Position numbers and translations under genes: made by a program. Source: Lysobacterales bacterium (lineage in GTDB: Bacteria; Pseudomonadota; Gammaproteobacteria; Xanthomonadales; Rhodanobacteraceae). From it: 64,000 bases of DNA. Shown here piece by piece: positions 43,331 through 52,517 of this stretch; position 1 is the first letter of the stretch, and each line of letters opens with the position of its first letter. The notes under the pieces were generated by a model. That model did no database searches. It saw only the letters and a list, made by a program, of their open reading frames with translations, and was not told the DNA's origin. Where the stretch lies: NCBI GenBank assembly GCA_021324945.1, contig JAJPID010000011.1, forward strand, positions 1-64,000, read 5' to 3'.

Positions 43331-44155
43331 ATGAGTGATCCGCAGCGCTTCGCCGTCTTCGGTCATCCCATCGCGCACTCGCTGTCGCCGCTGCTGCACG
43401 CGTTGTTCGCCAAGCAACGCGGCATCGCGCTGCAATACGTCGCGATCGACGCGCCGCCGGAACGCTTCATCGAAATCGCGCGCACGTTCTTCGATGAGGG
43501 CGGCTGCGGCGCGAATGTGACGTTGCCGGACAAGCAATTGGCTTTCGAACTGGCCGATGCGCACACGCGAGCGGCGCAACGCGCCGGCGTGGCGAACGTA
43601 CTGACGCGACAAGCCGGCGGATCGATTGAAGCTCACAACACCGACGGCGCTGGGCTGATCCGCGATCTGCGCGAACGTCACGGTGTTGACTTGCGGAATC
43701 GCCGTGTGCTGCTGTTGGGCGCGGGCGGCGCCGCACAAGCGGTCGCGTTTGCATTGCTGGACGAGAACGTGCGCGAATTGATCGTCGCCAATCGCACCTC
43801 CGAACGCGCGCGCAAACTTGCCGATGCATTGAATGTGTCCCAACGCGTCTGTATTTCTGAATGGAATAGCCTGGGACGTTGCGGCGCGTTCGATCTGATC
43901 CTCAATGCCACGTCGGTCGGCGTGCTGGGTGCGTCGATGCCGTTGTCGCGCTCGCTCGTTTCAGAGAACACGATTGCTTACGACCTCGCCTACGGCAAAG
44001 CGGCGCAACCGTTCCTGGAATGGGCGCGCAGCGCAGGCGCTGCGCGAACGTTGGATGGGTTGGGAATGCTGATCGAAACCGCCGCCGATTCTTTTGAACA
44101 TTGGCACGGTGTGCGACCGGAAACGGAGGGGACCTTGCGTCAACTACAGACTTAA
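43331..44155 (+). CDS. aroE: Shikimate dehydrogenase
   Basis: NADPH-dependent reduction of dehydroshikimate in aromatic amino acid synthesis. The 274-residue protein starts RFAVFGHPIAHSLSP (shikimate-binding Ser pair), has GANVTLPDK (catalytic Lys) and HNTDGAG, the Rossmann loop LLLGAGGAAQAV, the NRT motif ANRTSERA and a late GLGMLIETAA. ATG at 43331 was chosen over upstream in-frame codons. Confidence 0.96.
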   Translation: MSDPQRFAVFGHPIAHSLSPLLHALFAKQRGIALQYVAIDAPPERFIEIARTFFDEGGCGANVTLPDKQLAFELADAHTRAAQRAGVANVLTRQAGGSIEAHNTDGAGLIRDLRERHGVDLRNRRVLLLGAGGAAQAVAFALLDENVRELIVANRTSERARKLADALNVSQRVCISEWNSLGRCGAFDLILNATSVGVLGASMPLSRSLVSENTIAYDLAYGKAAQPFLEWARSAGAARTLDGLGMLIETAADSFEHWHGVRPETEGTLRQLQT

Positions 44156-44285
44156 AATCAGCTCTCTACCTTGCAAGAGAGGTCGCCGCGCGGAGCGCTG
44201 CGGGTGGGGTGGAGTTCGGGACAGGGATAGAGCCCACCCGCGTCCGACTCCGCGAGCCACCTTCTCCCGCCGGCGCGAGAAGGAA
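44156..44285. repeat. Intergenic palindrome-rich block
   Basis: About 130 bp between aroE and the convergent carbonic anhydrase gene. It is bounded by CAGCTCT near 44161 and its complement AGAGCTG at the far side. Inside are stems GGGTGG/CCACCC and CCTTCTC...GAGAAGG. This looks like an interspersed palindromic element that may end both transcripts. Confidence 0.5.
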
Positions 44286-44825
44286 TCAGAGCTGCGCGAG
44301 ATACGCCTCCTTCAGCCGCACGTAATGCGCGGCCGAATAATGCAACTGCTCGATCTCGCCTGCGCTGAGCTTGCGCACGCAGCGCGCCGGGTTGCCCAGC
44401 CACAGTTCGCCTGCGCCGACGGTTTTGCCGGGCGAGACCAGCGCGCCCGCGCCGATCATCGCGTGTTTGCGCACCACCACGCCGTCCAGAATCGTAGAAT
44501 GCATCCCGATCAGGCAGGCGTCTTCGATCGTGCACGCGTGCACCACCGCAGCGTGGCCGATTGTCACATCCGCGCCGACGGTGCAGGGAAAGCCGCCGGG
44601 CGAATACGGGCCGTCGTGCGTGACATGCAACACCGCGCCGTCCTGCACATTGGTGCGCGCGCCGATGCGGATGCGTTCGACATCGCCGCGCACGACGCTA
44701 CCCGGCCAGAGCGAAACATCGTCGCCCAGTTCCGCATCACCGATCAGCGTGGCGGCTGGATCGACGTAAACCCGCGCGCCGAGTTTGGGATGGATGTTCT
44801 TGTAAGGACGGATGTTCGAGGCCAT
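44286..44825 (-). CDS. Gamma-class carbonic anhydrase-like hexapeptide protein
   Basis: A 179-residue left-handed beta-helix protein (YrdA/PaaY/CaiE type). Hexapeptide repeats run through ATLIGDAELGDDVSLWPG and IGAGALVSPGKTVGAG. Metal-binding histidines are visible in LHVTHDG and TIGHAAVVHAC, as in gamma carbonic anhydrases. The C terminus is an amphipathic helix. Family members are often active or ferredoxin-like scaffolds; catalysis is not certain. Confidence 0.88.
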   Translation of the reverse strand: MASNIRPYKNIHPKLGARVYVDPAATLIGDAELGDDVSLWPGSVVRGDVERIRIGARTNVQDGAVLHVTHDGPYSPGGFPCTVGADVTIGHAAVVHACTIEDACLIGMHSTILDGVVVRKHAMIGAGALVSPGKTVGAGELWLGNPARCVRKLSAGEIEQLHYSAAHYVRLKEAYLAQL

Positions 44826-44854
44826 GCAGGAATTTTAGCGGCGCGCAGGCAAAG

Positions 44855-46612
44855 TCAGAACCCGCGTTCCTCGAGTGCCTTGCGCGTGTATCCATAGCCT
44901 GCCGCAATCGCGCGTTCGAATTCATGCCAGTCCAGCAAGCCGATCGCTTCCAGATCGGGCCGCAGCAGCAGGCTCGCCAGTTCGCGACGGCGCGCGCTCC
45001 CGGCTTCGGAATTCAACATGCCGGCGCGTACCAGGATCGCGAATGCATTCGGCCGCTTGCCTTCGCGCCGTTGCGCCCAAAGCGCCGGCCAAGTCGGGGA
45101 AACGGACTCGTCCACGTGCGCCGTCAGCATGTCGTCCGCGCTGATGTCGACGGCGATGATGTGCGCCAAGCCTTCGTCGCTCAGCACGTCGGTGGGCAGA
45201 TTGTTGATCACCGCGCCATCGACATACACATGGCCTTCGTGCAGCAGCGGCGGCAGGATGCCCGGCACCGCGCTGGAGGCGCGCAACCAGCGCCAGAGCA
45301 GACCATCACGATGCACCGCCGCACAGCCGCTGGTGAGATCGGCGGAGAGGCACGCGAAATCGACCGGCAGATCCTCGATGTCGATCTCGCCGAACGCTTC
45401 GCGCAGCAGCATCGTGGTGCGCCCGCCACGCGTCAACGCGACCAGCGGCAGTGTCCAGTCGGAGAGCGGTTTGCCGTCGACCAGCGCGCGCTGGTAAGCC
45501 TCGCGCATTTTCTGATCATCCCACTCGTAGGCAACGCCCGCACCGATGATCGCGCCGATACTGGTGCCGATCACGCTGTCGATCGTGATGCCCGCTTCGC
45601 GCAGCGCGCGGATCACGCCGATCTGCGCGAAACCTCGCGCACCGCCGCCGGACAGCACCAGGCCGGTGCCGTTGCCGCTCAACAGGCGTGCCAGTCGTGC
45701 GAGATCACTGTTGTTGCGCACGTGGTGATGACGCAGCTCGCCGTCTTTCAGCGTGGTACGCCAGGCGCGTGCGGCGCCGTAAATGAATTTCCCTTGCGGT
45801 TGCAGCAGGATCAGATGGCGCGGGCGCTGCCGCGTGCGCTGCGAATCGGCGATGGAGACATCGGGCCACGGGGCGGGTCTGGATTCCGCATCGACCACGA
45901 ACAGCAGGGCGTCAGCTTGACGCTCGCACAATCGCCGCCAGCCTTCGTCGCCATCGTCCAGATACAACACGAAGCGGACTTCGCTTTCGCATTGCGCGAA
46001 CCATTCAGTGCTGCGCCCGCAACCCAGTGCGCAATCGATCAACAAACAATCGCCGTGCGCGAGCAGGTGCTTGCGCAGGTTCTCGGCGAATCCGCGCGTG
46101 CCGATGCCGCGGTCGAACGGCAGAATCGCGAAGGTGCGCGGAGCGTCCACCGCTTCGCCTTTGCCGCGCTGCTGCAGGCGCCGCAACAGACGACCCGCGG
46201 CCACGCGAGCGGCGCCCAGCATCGCTTCGGGATGCTGGCGCACCAGTTTCTCGAATCCCGCGCGCGAGAGGCGCAGCAGTTCCGAGTCGCGCAACGCGCG
46301 CACGGACGCCGCGCGCGGCTGGCCCGTGATCAGGCCAAGTTCGCCAACGGTCGCGCCGCGCGGGATCACGCCTAGCAGGCGCGCGTGACCGCCGGATTGA
46401 GGCACGCCGAACGCGCCGAGGCTGCCGGCGCGCACCACGTACATCGAATCCGACGCATCATCGATTTCGAACAGCGTCGCGCCGCCCGGCAGCGAGAACC
46501 ACGCCATCTGCGAGGTGAGCGCATCCAGTTCATGACCGCGCAGATGCTTGAACACCTCGCTGCGCCGAAGCAGCGCGTGCAGATCGCCCGCATTCGAGGT
46601 GTCCATCGGCAT
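44855..46612 (-). CDS. Patatin-like phospholipase with cyclic-nucleotide-binding domain
   Basis: A 585-residue NTE-like protein. Residues about 12-140 are a cNMP-binding-type domain (FEIDDASDSMYVVRAGSLG, VGELGLITGQPRAASV). Residues about 155-310 are an unassigned alpha/beta linker. From about 315 the patatin hydrolase appears: oxyanion loop GGGARGFAQIG, nucleophile elbow GTSIGAI and DGAVINNLP (catalytic Asp). It resembles RssA-type and NTE lysophospholipases. It faces prlC divergently. Ligand and lipid substrate are not known. Confidence 0.88.
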   Translation of the reverse strand: MPMDTSNAGDLHALLRRSEVFKHLRGHELDALTSQMAWFSLPGGATLFEIDDASDSMYVVRAGSLGAFGVPQSGGHARLLGVIPRGATVGELGLITGQPRAASVRALRDSELLRLSRAGFEKLVRQHPEAMLGAARVAAGRLLRRLQQRGKGEAVDAPRTFAILPFDRGIGTRGFAENLRKHLLAHGDCLLIDCALGCGRSTEWFAQCESEVRFVLYLDDGDEGWRRLCERQADALLFVVDAESRPAPWPDVSIADSQRTRQRPRHLILLQPQGKFIYGAARAWRTTLKDGELRHHHVRNNSDLARLARLLSGNGTGLVLSGGGARGFAQIGVIRALREAGITIDSVIGTSIGAIIGAGVAYEWDDQKMREAYQRALVDGKPLSDWTLPLVALTRGGRTTMLLREAFGEIDIEDLPVDFACLSADLTSGCAAVHRDGLLWRWLRASSAVPGILPPLLHEGHVYVDGAVINNLPTDVLSDEGLAHIIAVDISADDMLTAHVDESVSPTWPALWAQRREGKRPNAFAILVRAGMLNSEAGSARRRELASLLLRPDLEAIGLLDWHEFERAIAAGYGYTRKALEERGF

Positions 46613-46694
46613 TCATCCTATCCCGCCGAGTCGCGCGGCGCTTGATTTCGGCGGCATGTGACGCCACGCTGGACGGTTGCCGGAGACCCTTCGC

Positions 46695-48761
46695 ATGGAC
46701 ATGCAAGCCACCAACCCTCTGCTGGCCGAAACCGCGTTGCCGCGGTTTTCGACCGTTCGCCCCGAGTACGTATCACCGGCGATTGAGACGATCCTCGCCG
46801 ATTACCGCGCACGCATCGATGCGTTGACCGCGCCAGACATGCCGCACGATTTCGATTCGGTGATGCTGGAACAGGAACGTCTGGAGCAGCGCTTGAACCG
46901 CGCCTGGGCGCCCGTCTCGCATTTGCATTCGGTGGCCGACACGCCCGAGTTGCGCGAGGCATACGCCGAGGCGCTGGAAAGAATCACCGAGTTTTCCTCG
47001 GAGCTCGGGCAGAACCGCGCCTTGTTCGCAGCGGTGGATGCCTTGGCGAAGTGCGAAGATTTCGCTACTTGGCCGCGCGCACGCCGCGCCGCGGTCGAAC
47101 ATGCGTTGCGCGATTTCAAGCTCTCCGGCGTGGCGCTGGAAGAACCTGCGCGCACGCGCTTCCGTGAAATCGCCAACGAACTGGCGCGATGCTCCACGGA
47201 GTTTGCCAATGCGGTGCTGGACGCGACCGATGCCTGGCACGAACACATCACCGACGAACGCGATCTCGCCGGCATCCCGGAATCCGGTCGCGCGATCCTG
47301 CGCGAGTATGCGCGCGAGCGCGATCTGGAAGGTTTTCTGGTCACGCTGAAACAGCCGAGCGTGCAGGCGGTATTGACCTATGCGGATAACCGCGAATTGC
47401 GCGAGCGTGTGTATTGGGCCTATCAGACGCGCGCATCCGATCAGGGGCCGGATGCTGGCAAGTTCGACAATTCGCAGCGCATCGAAAAAATATTGGCCTT
47501 GCGTCATGAAGCCGCGCAGTTGCTCGGCTTCGACAACGCTGCGCATGCCTCGCTCGCCACCAAGATGGCACGCTCGCCTGAGGAAGTGCTGGCATTCCTG
47601 CGCGATCTCGCCGCACGTGCCAAGCCCGTCGCGCAGCACGAACTCGACGAGCTGCGCGTCTTCGCGCGCGATCGTCTGAACATCGAGACGCTGGAGGCAT
47701 GGGATGTTTCGTACGCGGCGGAAAAATTGCGTCTGGAACGCTATGCGCTGGACGAAGAAGAATTGAAACCGTATTTCCCCGCGCCCGCTGTGATCGACGG
47801 ATTGTTCGCGTTGGCGCAGAAGCTCTACGGAATCCGCTTGCAGCCGCGCGAAGGCGTGGACGTGTGGCACCCGGAAGTGCGCTATTACGACGTGCTGGAT
47901 GTGCAAGGCGACACGATCGCCGGCTGCTATCTCGATCTCTACGCGCGCTCCGGCAAACGCGGTGGCGCTTGGATGGATGTGTGCCGCGCGCGTTTTCGCG
48001 ATGGCGCGCGCGTCGAACTGCCGATCGCGTTCCTCACCTGCAATTTCGCGCCACCCACGCCCGACAGGCCGTCGCTGCTGACGCACGACGACGTGCTGAC
48101 GCTATTCCACGAATTCGGCCACGGCCTGCATCACATGCTCACCGAAATCGACATTCCATCGGTCGGCGGCATCGACGGAGTGGAGTGGGATGCGGTGGAA
48201 CTGCCCAGCCAGTTCATGGAGAACTTCGGCTGGAACCGCGAAGTGCTGGACGGTTTCGCGCGGCACTGGCAAACCGGCGAGCCGCTCCCGGATGCGTTGT
48301 ACGAACGCATGCTGGCGGCGCGACATTTCCATGCCGGTCTGTTTCTGGTGCGACAACTTGAATTCGGCCTGTTCGATTTCCTGCTGCACCGCGACTACGA
48401 TCCGGGGCGCGGCGCGCGCGTGATGGAGACGCTGGAAGCCGTTCGCGAGCAAGTCGCCGTGTTGCATCCACCAGCATGGCAGCGTTTCCCGCACGCGTTC
48501 ACGCACATTTTCTCCGGCGGCTACGCGGCGGGTTACTACAGCTATCTATGGGCGGAATTGCTTTCGGCCGATGCGTTCGGTGCGTTCGAGGAGCGCAGCG
48601 AAAGCGGCGCCAGCGCGGTCGATCCGCAACTCGGCGCGCGTTTCCGCAGCCAAATTTTGGCCGTCGGCGCCAGCCGTCCGGCGATGGAAAGTTTCGTCGC
48701 CTTCCGTGGCCGTGCGCCGCAGCCGAATGCCCTGTTGCGCAGCTACGGATTGGCCGCATAA
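46695..48761 (+). CDS. prlC: Oligopeptidase A
   Basis: M3-family cytosolic zinc metallopeptidase that degrades oligopeptides including cleaved signal peptides. The 688-residue protein has the zinc site HEFGHGLHH near residue 475, a third-ligand glutamate region GVEWDAVELPSQF and a conserved late segment FSGGYAAGYYSYLW. Length matches E. coli PrlC (680). ATG at 46695 is preferred to a TTG six codons upstream. Confidence 0.94.
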   Translation: MDMQATNPLLAETALPRFSTVRPEYVSPAIETILADYRARIDALTAPDMPHDFDSVMLEQERLEQRLNRAWAPVSHLHSVADTPELREAYAEALERITEFSSELGQNRALFAAVDALAKCEDFATWPRARRAAVEHALRDFKLSGVALEEPARTRFREIANELARCSTEFANAVLDATDAWHEHITDERDLAGIPESGRAILREYARERDLEGFLVTLKQPSVQAVLTYADNRELRERVYWAYQTRASDQGPDAGKFDNSQRIEKILALRHEAAQLLGFDNAAHASLATKMARSPEEVLAFLRDLAARAKPVAQHELDELRVFARDRLNIETLEAWDVSYAAEKLRLERYALDEEELKPYFPAPAVIDGLFALAQKLYGIRLQPREGVDVWHPEVRYYDVLDVQGDTIAGCYLDLYARSGKRGGAWMDVCRARFRDGARVELPIAFLTCNFAPPTPDRPSLLTHDDVLTLFHEFGHGLHHMLTEIDIPSVGGIDGVEWDAVELPSQFMENFGWNREVLDGFARHWQTGEPLPDALYERMLAARHFHAGLFLVRQLEFGLFDFLLHRDYDPGRGARVMETLEAVREQVAVLHPPAWQRFPHAFTHIFSGGYAAGYYSYLWAELLSADAFGAFEERSESGASAVDPQLGARFRSQILAVGASRPAMESFVAFRGRAPQPNALLRSYGLAA

Positions 48762-48801
48762 GCGCCTCCACTTCGGACGCAGGCCGCGCTACTCTGCGCA
48801 C

Positions 48802-49581
48802 GTGAAGATTGCTTCCTGGAACGTCAATTCGCTCAACGTGCGCGGGCCGCACGTCGAGCGCTGGTGCGAGGAGCACAAACCGGATGTGCTCTCCTTGCAG
48901 GAAACCAAACTGCCCGATGAAAAATTCCCGCGCGACAAGTTCACCGAGCTCGGCTACCAGTGTGCGTTCTCCGGCCAGAAAAGCTACAACGGCGTGGCGA
49001 TTCTTTCGCGCGAACCGCTCCGCGACGTCGTCACCGATGTGGCTGGGTTGGACGATCCAGCGCGGCGTATCCTTGCGGCCACAATCGGCGAAGGCGATTC
49101 AAGGTTGCGCATCATCAACCTGTACGTGGTGAATGGCCAGAGCGTTGGCAGCGACAAGTACGCGCACAAGTTGAAATGGCTTGGCCACGTGCGAGAATTC
49201 CTGCGCGAGCAATTGGCCGCTTACCCCAATCTCGTGGTGATGGGCGATTTCAACATCGCGCCGGAGGACCGCGACGTGCACGATCCCGAAGCCTGGCGCG
49301 AACAGGTGTTGTGCTCGACACCCGAGCGTGAAGCGCTGCGTGGCATCGTGGAACTCGGCCTTGAGGATTCGTTCCGAGTATTCAGCGAGGAGGGCGGACA
49401 CTACAGTTGGTGGGATTACCGGCAAGGCGCGTTCCGCCGCAATATGGGCTTGCGCATCGATCTGATTCTGGTGAGCGAGCCGTTGCGCATGCGCTTGAAA
49501 TCCGCCTCGATCGACCGCACGCCTCGCACGTGGGAACGGCCGTCTGATCATGTTCCCGTGATGATCGAAATCGAATGTTGA
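48802..49581 (+). CDS. xthA: Exodeoxyribonuclease III
   Basis: AP endonuclease and 3' phosphatase/exonuclease for base-excision repair. The 259-residue protein starts with GTG, MKIASWNVNSLNVRG; active-site residues are in LQETKLP (Glu), GDFNIAPEDRDVHDP (Asp, Asn) and SDHVPVM (Asp-His). About 40 bp after prlC and one base before the next gene, so probably an operon with it. Confidence 0.95.
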   Translation: MKIASWNVNSLNVRGPHVERWCEEHKPDVLSLQETKLPDEKFPRDKFTELGYQCAFSGQKSYNGVAILSREPLRDVVTDVAGLDDPARRILAATIGEGDSRLRIINLYVVNGQSVGSDKYAHKLKWLGHVREFLREQLAAYPNLVVMGDFNIAPEDRDVHDPEAWREQVLCSTPEREALRGIVELGLEDSFRVFSEEGGHYSWWDYRQGAFRRNMGLRIDLILVSEPLRMRLKSASIDRTPRTWERPSDHVPVMIEIEC

Positions 49582-49582
49582 A

Positions 49583-50263
49583 ATGAGCGCGACCACCGAA
49601 CTTCAAAACAGTCTGGCCGAGAGCGAACTGGAACAACTCGACGACTTTCTGCGCAATCACGCGACGGAATCCGAAGGCGGACTGCTGCTGGACGGCGTGC
49701 ACGGTCTGCTGACCGCATTGGCGATCGGCCCCGAGCCGGCACTGCCGGAAGAATGGTTGCCGGAAGTGCTGCACGCGCCGTTCGAGGATCCGGATCAGGG
49801 CGAACGTATCCTCGGTTTGCTCGCCAAGCTCAATGATTCGATTCCCACCGAACTCGAGAGTGAGAATTACGAGCCGGTGCTGGGCGAATTGACCGAAGAG
49901 AACGGTCAACCCGGCGATCTGTCGGCGGCAGGCTGGTGCGAAGGATTTTCCCGCGGCATCGATCTGCGCGCGGCCATGTGGGAAACGCGGCTGGCGGAAG
50001 ATTCCGATCTGATGGAACTGCTGGGGCCGATCATGGCGCTGGCGGTGGACGACGGCGTGCTCGCGGCCGACGTGCCGATCCAGAAACTACGCGACGATGA
50101 ATACGAGGCCTGCATCGCGCAAATCCCGCAGGCGGTGAACGCAGTCGCCCACTACTGGCGCGTGCATCCGCCGTCCGAACGCGAACGCACCGCTGGCGGG
50201 GGCGCGTCCTCGAGCGCGTTCGCCAACCTGCCTGCCCGGCGCGGCGGCAAGTGGGTGCATTGA
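49583..50263 (+). CDS. UPF0149/YecA-family protein
   Basis: A 226-residue protein. The core is helical and acidic with LDDFLRNHATESEGGLLLDGVHGLLTALAIGPE, the UPF0149 hallmark, and WCEGFSRGID later. It lacks the C-terminal SEC-C cysteine motif of longer YecA proteins; the tail is low-complexity Gly/Ser/Arg. One base separates it from xthA. Function unknown. Confidence 0.85.
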   Translation: MSATTELQNSLAESELEQLDDFLRNHATESEGGLLLDGVHGLLTALAIGPEPALPEEWLPEVLHAPFEDPDQGERILGLLAKLNDSIPTELESENYEPVLGELTEENGQPGDLSAAGWCEGFSRGIDLRAAMWETRLAEDSDLMELLGPIMALAVDDGVLAADVPIQKLRDDEYEACIAQIPQAVNAVAHYWRVHPPSERERTAGGGASSSAFANLPARRGGKWVH

Positions 50264-50277
50264 GACACGTTGCGCAA

Positions 50278-50430
50278 GTGAGCACGTCCAATCCGCAACT
50301 CTACGCGCCGTTCAATGTCCTGGAACCCCTCGCGCCGGAGATCTGGATCGCCGACGGTCCGATCGTGCGCATGGCTGCGCCTTGCGGGATGGCGCGTCGT
50401 CCATCACACGCTTGACAGTGGTTCGCCTGA
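50278..50430 (+). pseudogene. Decayed DUF4336 gene remnant
   Basis: From GTG 50278 the frame reads LEPLAPEIWIADGPIVRM, the start of a DUF4336 (metallo-hydrolase-like) protein, then loses homology. In another frame ITRLTVVRL (50403-50429) matches the next DUF4336 segment, so a frameshift lies between about 50374 and 50402. After that nothing of the remaining protein is recognisable. It is thus frameshifted and truncated to about 50 codons. Confidence 0.6.
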
Positions 50431-50529
50431 TGATGCCGATCAGAAGAAGCGCCAAGGACGACTACTGGCATCTTGTTGCAATCGGGCGAATCGGCCGCAT
50501 CTACCGGACATTCCCAGCGGAGCATCCCA

Positions 50530-51363
50530 ATGAGCACCCGCACCATCGTCCGTCGCGTGCGCGGCTTGCCGGCATCCGATGGCGCCGGCGTCAAACTCAA
50601 TCGCATCATCGGCCAGCGCGCGCTGGAGATGCTGGATCCGTTCCTGATGCTGGACGAGTTCGGTTCCGATTCGGCCGGCGATTACATCGCGGGATTTCCC
50701 GATCACCCGCATAGGGGTTTCGAGACCGTCACCTACATGCTGAATGGCCGCATGCGCCACCGCGATAACGCGGGCAACGAAGGCCTCCTTGAGTCGGGCA
50801 GCGTGCAGTGGATGACCGCGGGCCGCGGCATCGTGCACTCGGAGATGCCCGAGCAGGATCACGGCCTGATGCGCGGCTTTCAGTTGTGGGTGAACCTGCC
50901 TGCCAAGGACAAAATGACCACGCCGCGTTATCAGGACATCGCGCCGGAAAGAATTCCCGATGTCGAACCCGCAGCAGGCGTGCGCGTGCGTGTGGTGGCA
51001 GGCGAGATGTTCGGCGTGCGCGGGCCGATCAGCGGCGTCGCGACCGAACCCGTCTATCTCGATATAGCATTGCAGGCGGGCGCAAAAGTTTCGACCCCGC
51101 TGCCGGAAAACCACAACGCGTTCGCCTACGTGTTCGAAGGCGAAGGCGTGCGACTGGACGATGAGCAACTCGCTCGCGGCGAACTCGCGGTGTTGTCGGC
51201 CGGAGATTCGGTCAAACTCGCCGCAAACGACAAACCCGCACGCGTGCTGGTGGTGGCCGGCAAGCCGCTCAACGAACCGGTTGCGAAGTACGGCCCGTTC
51301 GTGATGAATACTCCCGAGCAGATCGTGCAGGCGATCCGCGATTTTCAGACCGGAAATTTTTGA
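50530..51363 (+). CDS. Pirin-family protein
   Basis: A 277-residue double cupin. The N-terminal cupin contains the iron ligands HPHRGFETVTYM and GIVHSEMP (two His, His and Glu). Such proteins are usually quercetin-dioxygenase-like or regulatory; the reaction is not established. ATG at 50530 follows GGAG by seven bases. Confidence 0.9.
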   Translation: MSTRTIVRRVRGLPASDGAGVKLNRIIGQRALEMLDPFLMLDEFGSDSAGDYIAGFPDHPHRGFETVTYMLNGRMRHRDNAGNEGLLESGSVQWMTAGRGIVHSEMPEQDHGLMRGFQLWVNLPAKDKMTTPRYQDIAPERIPDVEPAAGVRVRVVAGEMFGVRGPISGVATEPVYLDIALQAGAKVSTPLPENHNAFAYVFEGEGVRLDDEQLARGELAVLSAGDSVKLAANDKPARVLVVAGKPLNEPVAKYGPFVMNTPEQIVQAIRDFQTGNF

Positions 51364-51377
51364 GGGGACAGCATTGT

Positions 51378-51490
51378 CGTCATTCCGGGGCCGTTCGCGA
51401 TTCATTGCGAACGGAGCGCTTTGCGACGGCCAAGTTGAAGCAGATTCCTTTTTTGCGCCGGACTGCATCCGGGCGCGCCTCGGAATGACG
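51378..51490. repeat. Second copy of the CGTCATTCCGG palindromic element
   Basis: Bounded by CGTCATTCCGG and CGGAATGACG, 113 bp long. Inner stems include CCGTTCGC/GCGAACGG. It shares GCGCTTTG and a GGCCAA-containing stretch with the copy interrupted by the transposon (21677/30595). It lies just after the pirin gene. Confidence 0.7.
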
Positions 51491-51522
51491 AGATTGGTAT
51501 GCCCACAGCTCTTCTTACCCGC

Positions 51523-51554
51523 AAAAAAAGCCGGACGACAGGGTCGTCCGGCTT
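51523..51554 (-). terminator. Rho-independent terminator of the phasin gene
   Basis: On the minus strand the stem AAGCCGGACGA/TCGTCCGGCTT is followed by a run of T. The phasin gene ends 65 bp upstream. Confidence 0.85.
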
Positions 51555-51619
51555 GCGTTGCGGTCAGGTAGGGGGAGCCTGAGCCGCTACGAGTTCTTCT
51601 TCTTGTTGTATTGAAACGT

Positions 51620-51994
51620 TCAGCGCGCCGCTTTCTTTGCGGTGTTACCGGCCGCGTCGTTGGCGGCCTTCACGCCGTTGCGCGCCAGCTCGCCAAGCTG
51701 CTCGGCGGTCTTCTGCGCAATGCCCAGCGTCTGCTGGCCGGCTTCATAGGCGGCTTCGGCGCTGTTGCGCGCGAAATCCAGACCCTTCGGCCACAACGCG
51801 GTCACGTCCTCAATCTCGCGGACTTCCAGCGAATCGGCGACGAAGGCGAGATTCGCCTTGGCCTGCGCTTCCAGTGCCTTGACCTGCAGGCCTTGGATTT
51901 CGGCCAAGCCGCGCAGGGCGGTCAACTGGGCCTTGTAGGACTGCTCGGCGAACTGCTTACCAAGGTCGAGAGTCTGCTGCCATTGTGCGTACAT
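51620..51994 (-). CDS. Phasin-family protein
   Basis: A 124-residue helical protein with Phasin_2 features: YAQWQQTLDLGKQFAEQ at the start, then LEAQAKANLAFVADSLE and an alanine/lysine-rich C terminus, no signal. Phasins coat polyhydroxyalkanoate granules. ATG at 51994 has AGGGAG upstream; the earlier in-frame ATG at 52027 has none. No PHA synthase is in the window. Confidence 0.8.
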   Translation of the reverse strand: MYAQWQQTLDLGKQFAEQSYKAQLTALRGLAEIQGLQVKALEAQAKANLAFVADSLEVREIEDVTALWPKGLDFARNSAEAAYEAGQQTLGIAQKTAEQLGELARNGVKAANDAAGNTAKKAAR

Positions 51995-52044
51995 GTCGTG
52001 CTCCCTTGCGGGGTGGTGGATGCACATACTCTAGCGCAGTTGAT

Positions 52045-52057
52045 GTTGCGTTGCAAC
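52045..52057. promoter_or_regulatory. Palindrome upstream of the phasin gene
   Basis: GTTGC-gtt-GCAAC, a perfect five-base inverted repeat 51 bp before the phasin start within an AT-rich stretch. Such TGC/GCA repeats resemble PhaR-type operators, an analogy I cannot test here. Confidence 0.4.
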
Positions 52058-52145
52058 AGTAAAATACTGAACGATCTGCTCATGTTAGAAAAACATAGAA
52101 AATACAGTAATTTGAGATAGACTCTGACTTGCTGCGACGCAAAAA

Positions 52146-52517
52146 TCACTTGCCCTTTGGGCTGGAATAGCGCGCTCCCGCTGTGCAGGTCTCCTGCACC
52201 ACTACCTCGTTCAGCAGCGGCAGGGCCGGCCGCAATTTCTCCCAGATCCACTGCGCCAGCCGTTCGCTGGTCGGATTCTCCAAACCAGGCACGTCGTTGA
52301 GATAGCGATGGTCCAGCGCTTCGAACACCGGCGAGAAAGCTGCTTTCAAATCCGCGAAATCCATCAGCCAGCCTGTGACAGGATCAGGTTCGCCGCACAG
52401 ATGGATTTCAACGCGGAAGGAATGCCCATGCAGCCGTGCGCATTTGTGGTCGGGCGGCACGTTGGGCAAACGATGTGCGGCTTCGATGTGGAAGATCTTG
52501 AAGATGTCGGTCGGCAT
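52146..52517 (-). CDS. queD: 6-carboxy-5,6,7,8-tetrahydropterin synthase
   Basis: Second step of queuosine/preQ0 synthesis. The 123-residue protein has the zinc histidines HIEAAHRL and [11 protein letters not shown] (catalytic Cys in the same stretch) and [11 protein letters not shown] at the end. Length equals the family. Confidence 0.94.
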   Translation of the reverse strand: MPTDIFKIFHIEAAHRLPNVPPDHKCARLHGHSFRVEIHLCGEPDPVTGWLMDFADLKAAFSPVFEALDHRYLNDVPGLENPTSERLAQWIWEKLRPALPLLNEVVVQETCTAGARYSSPKGK

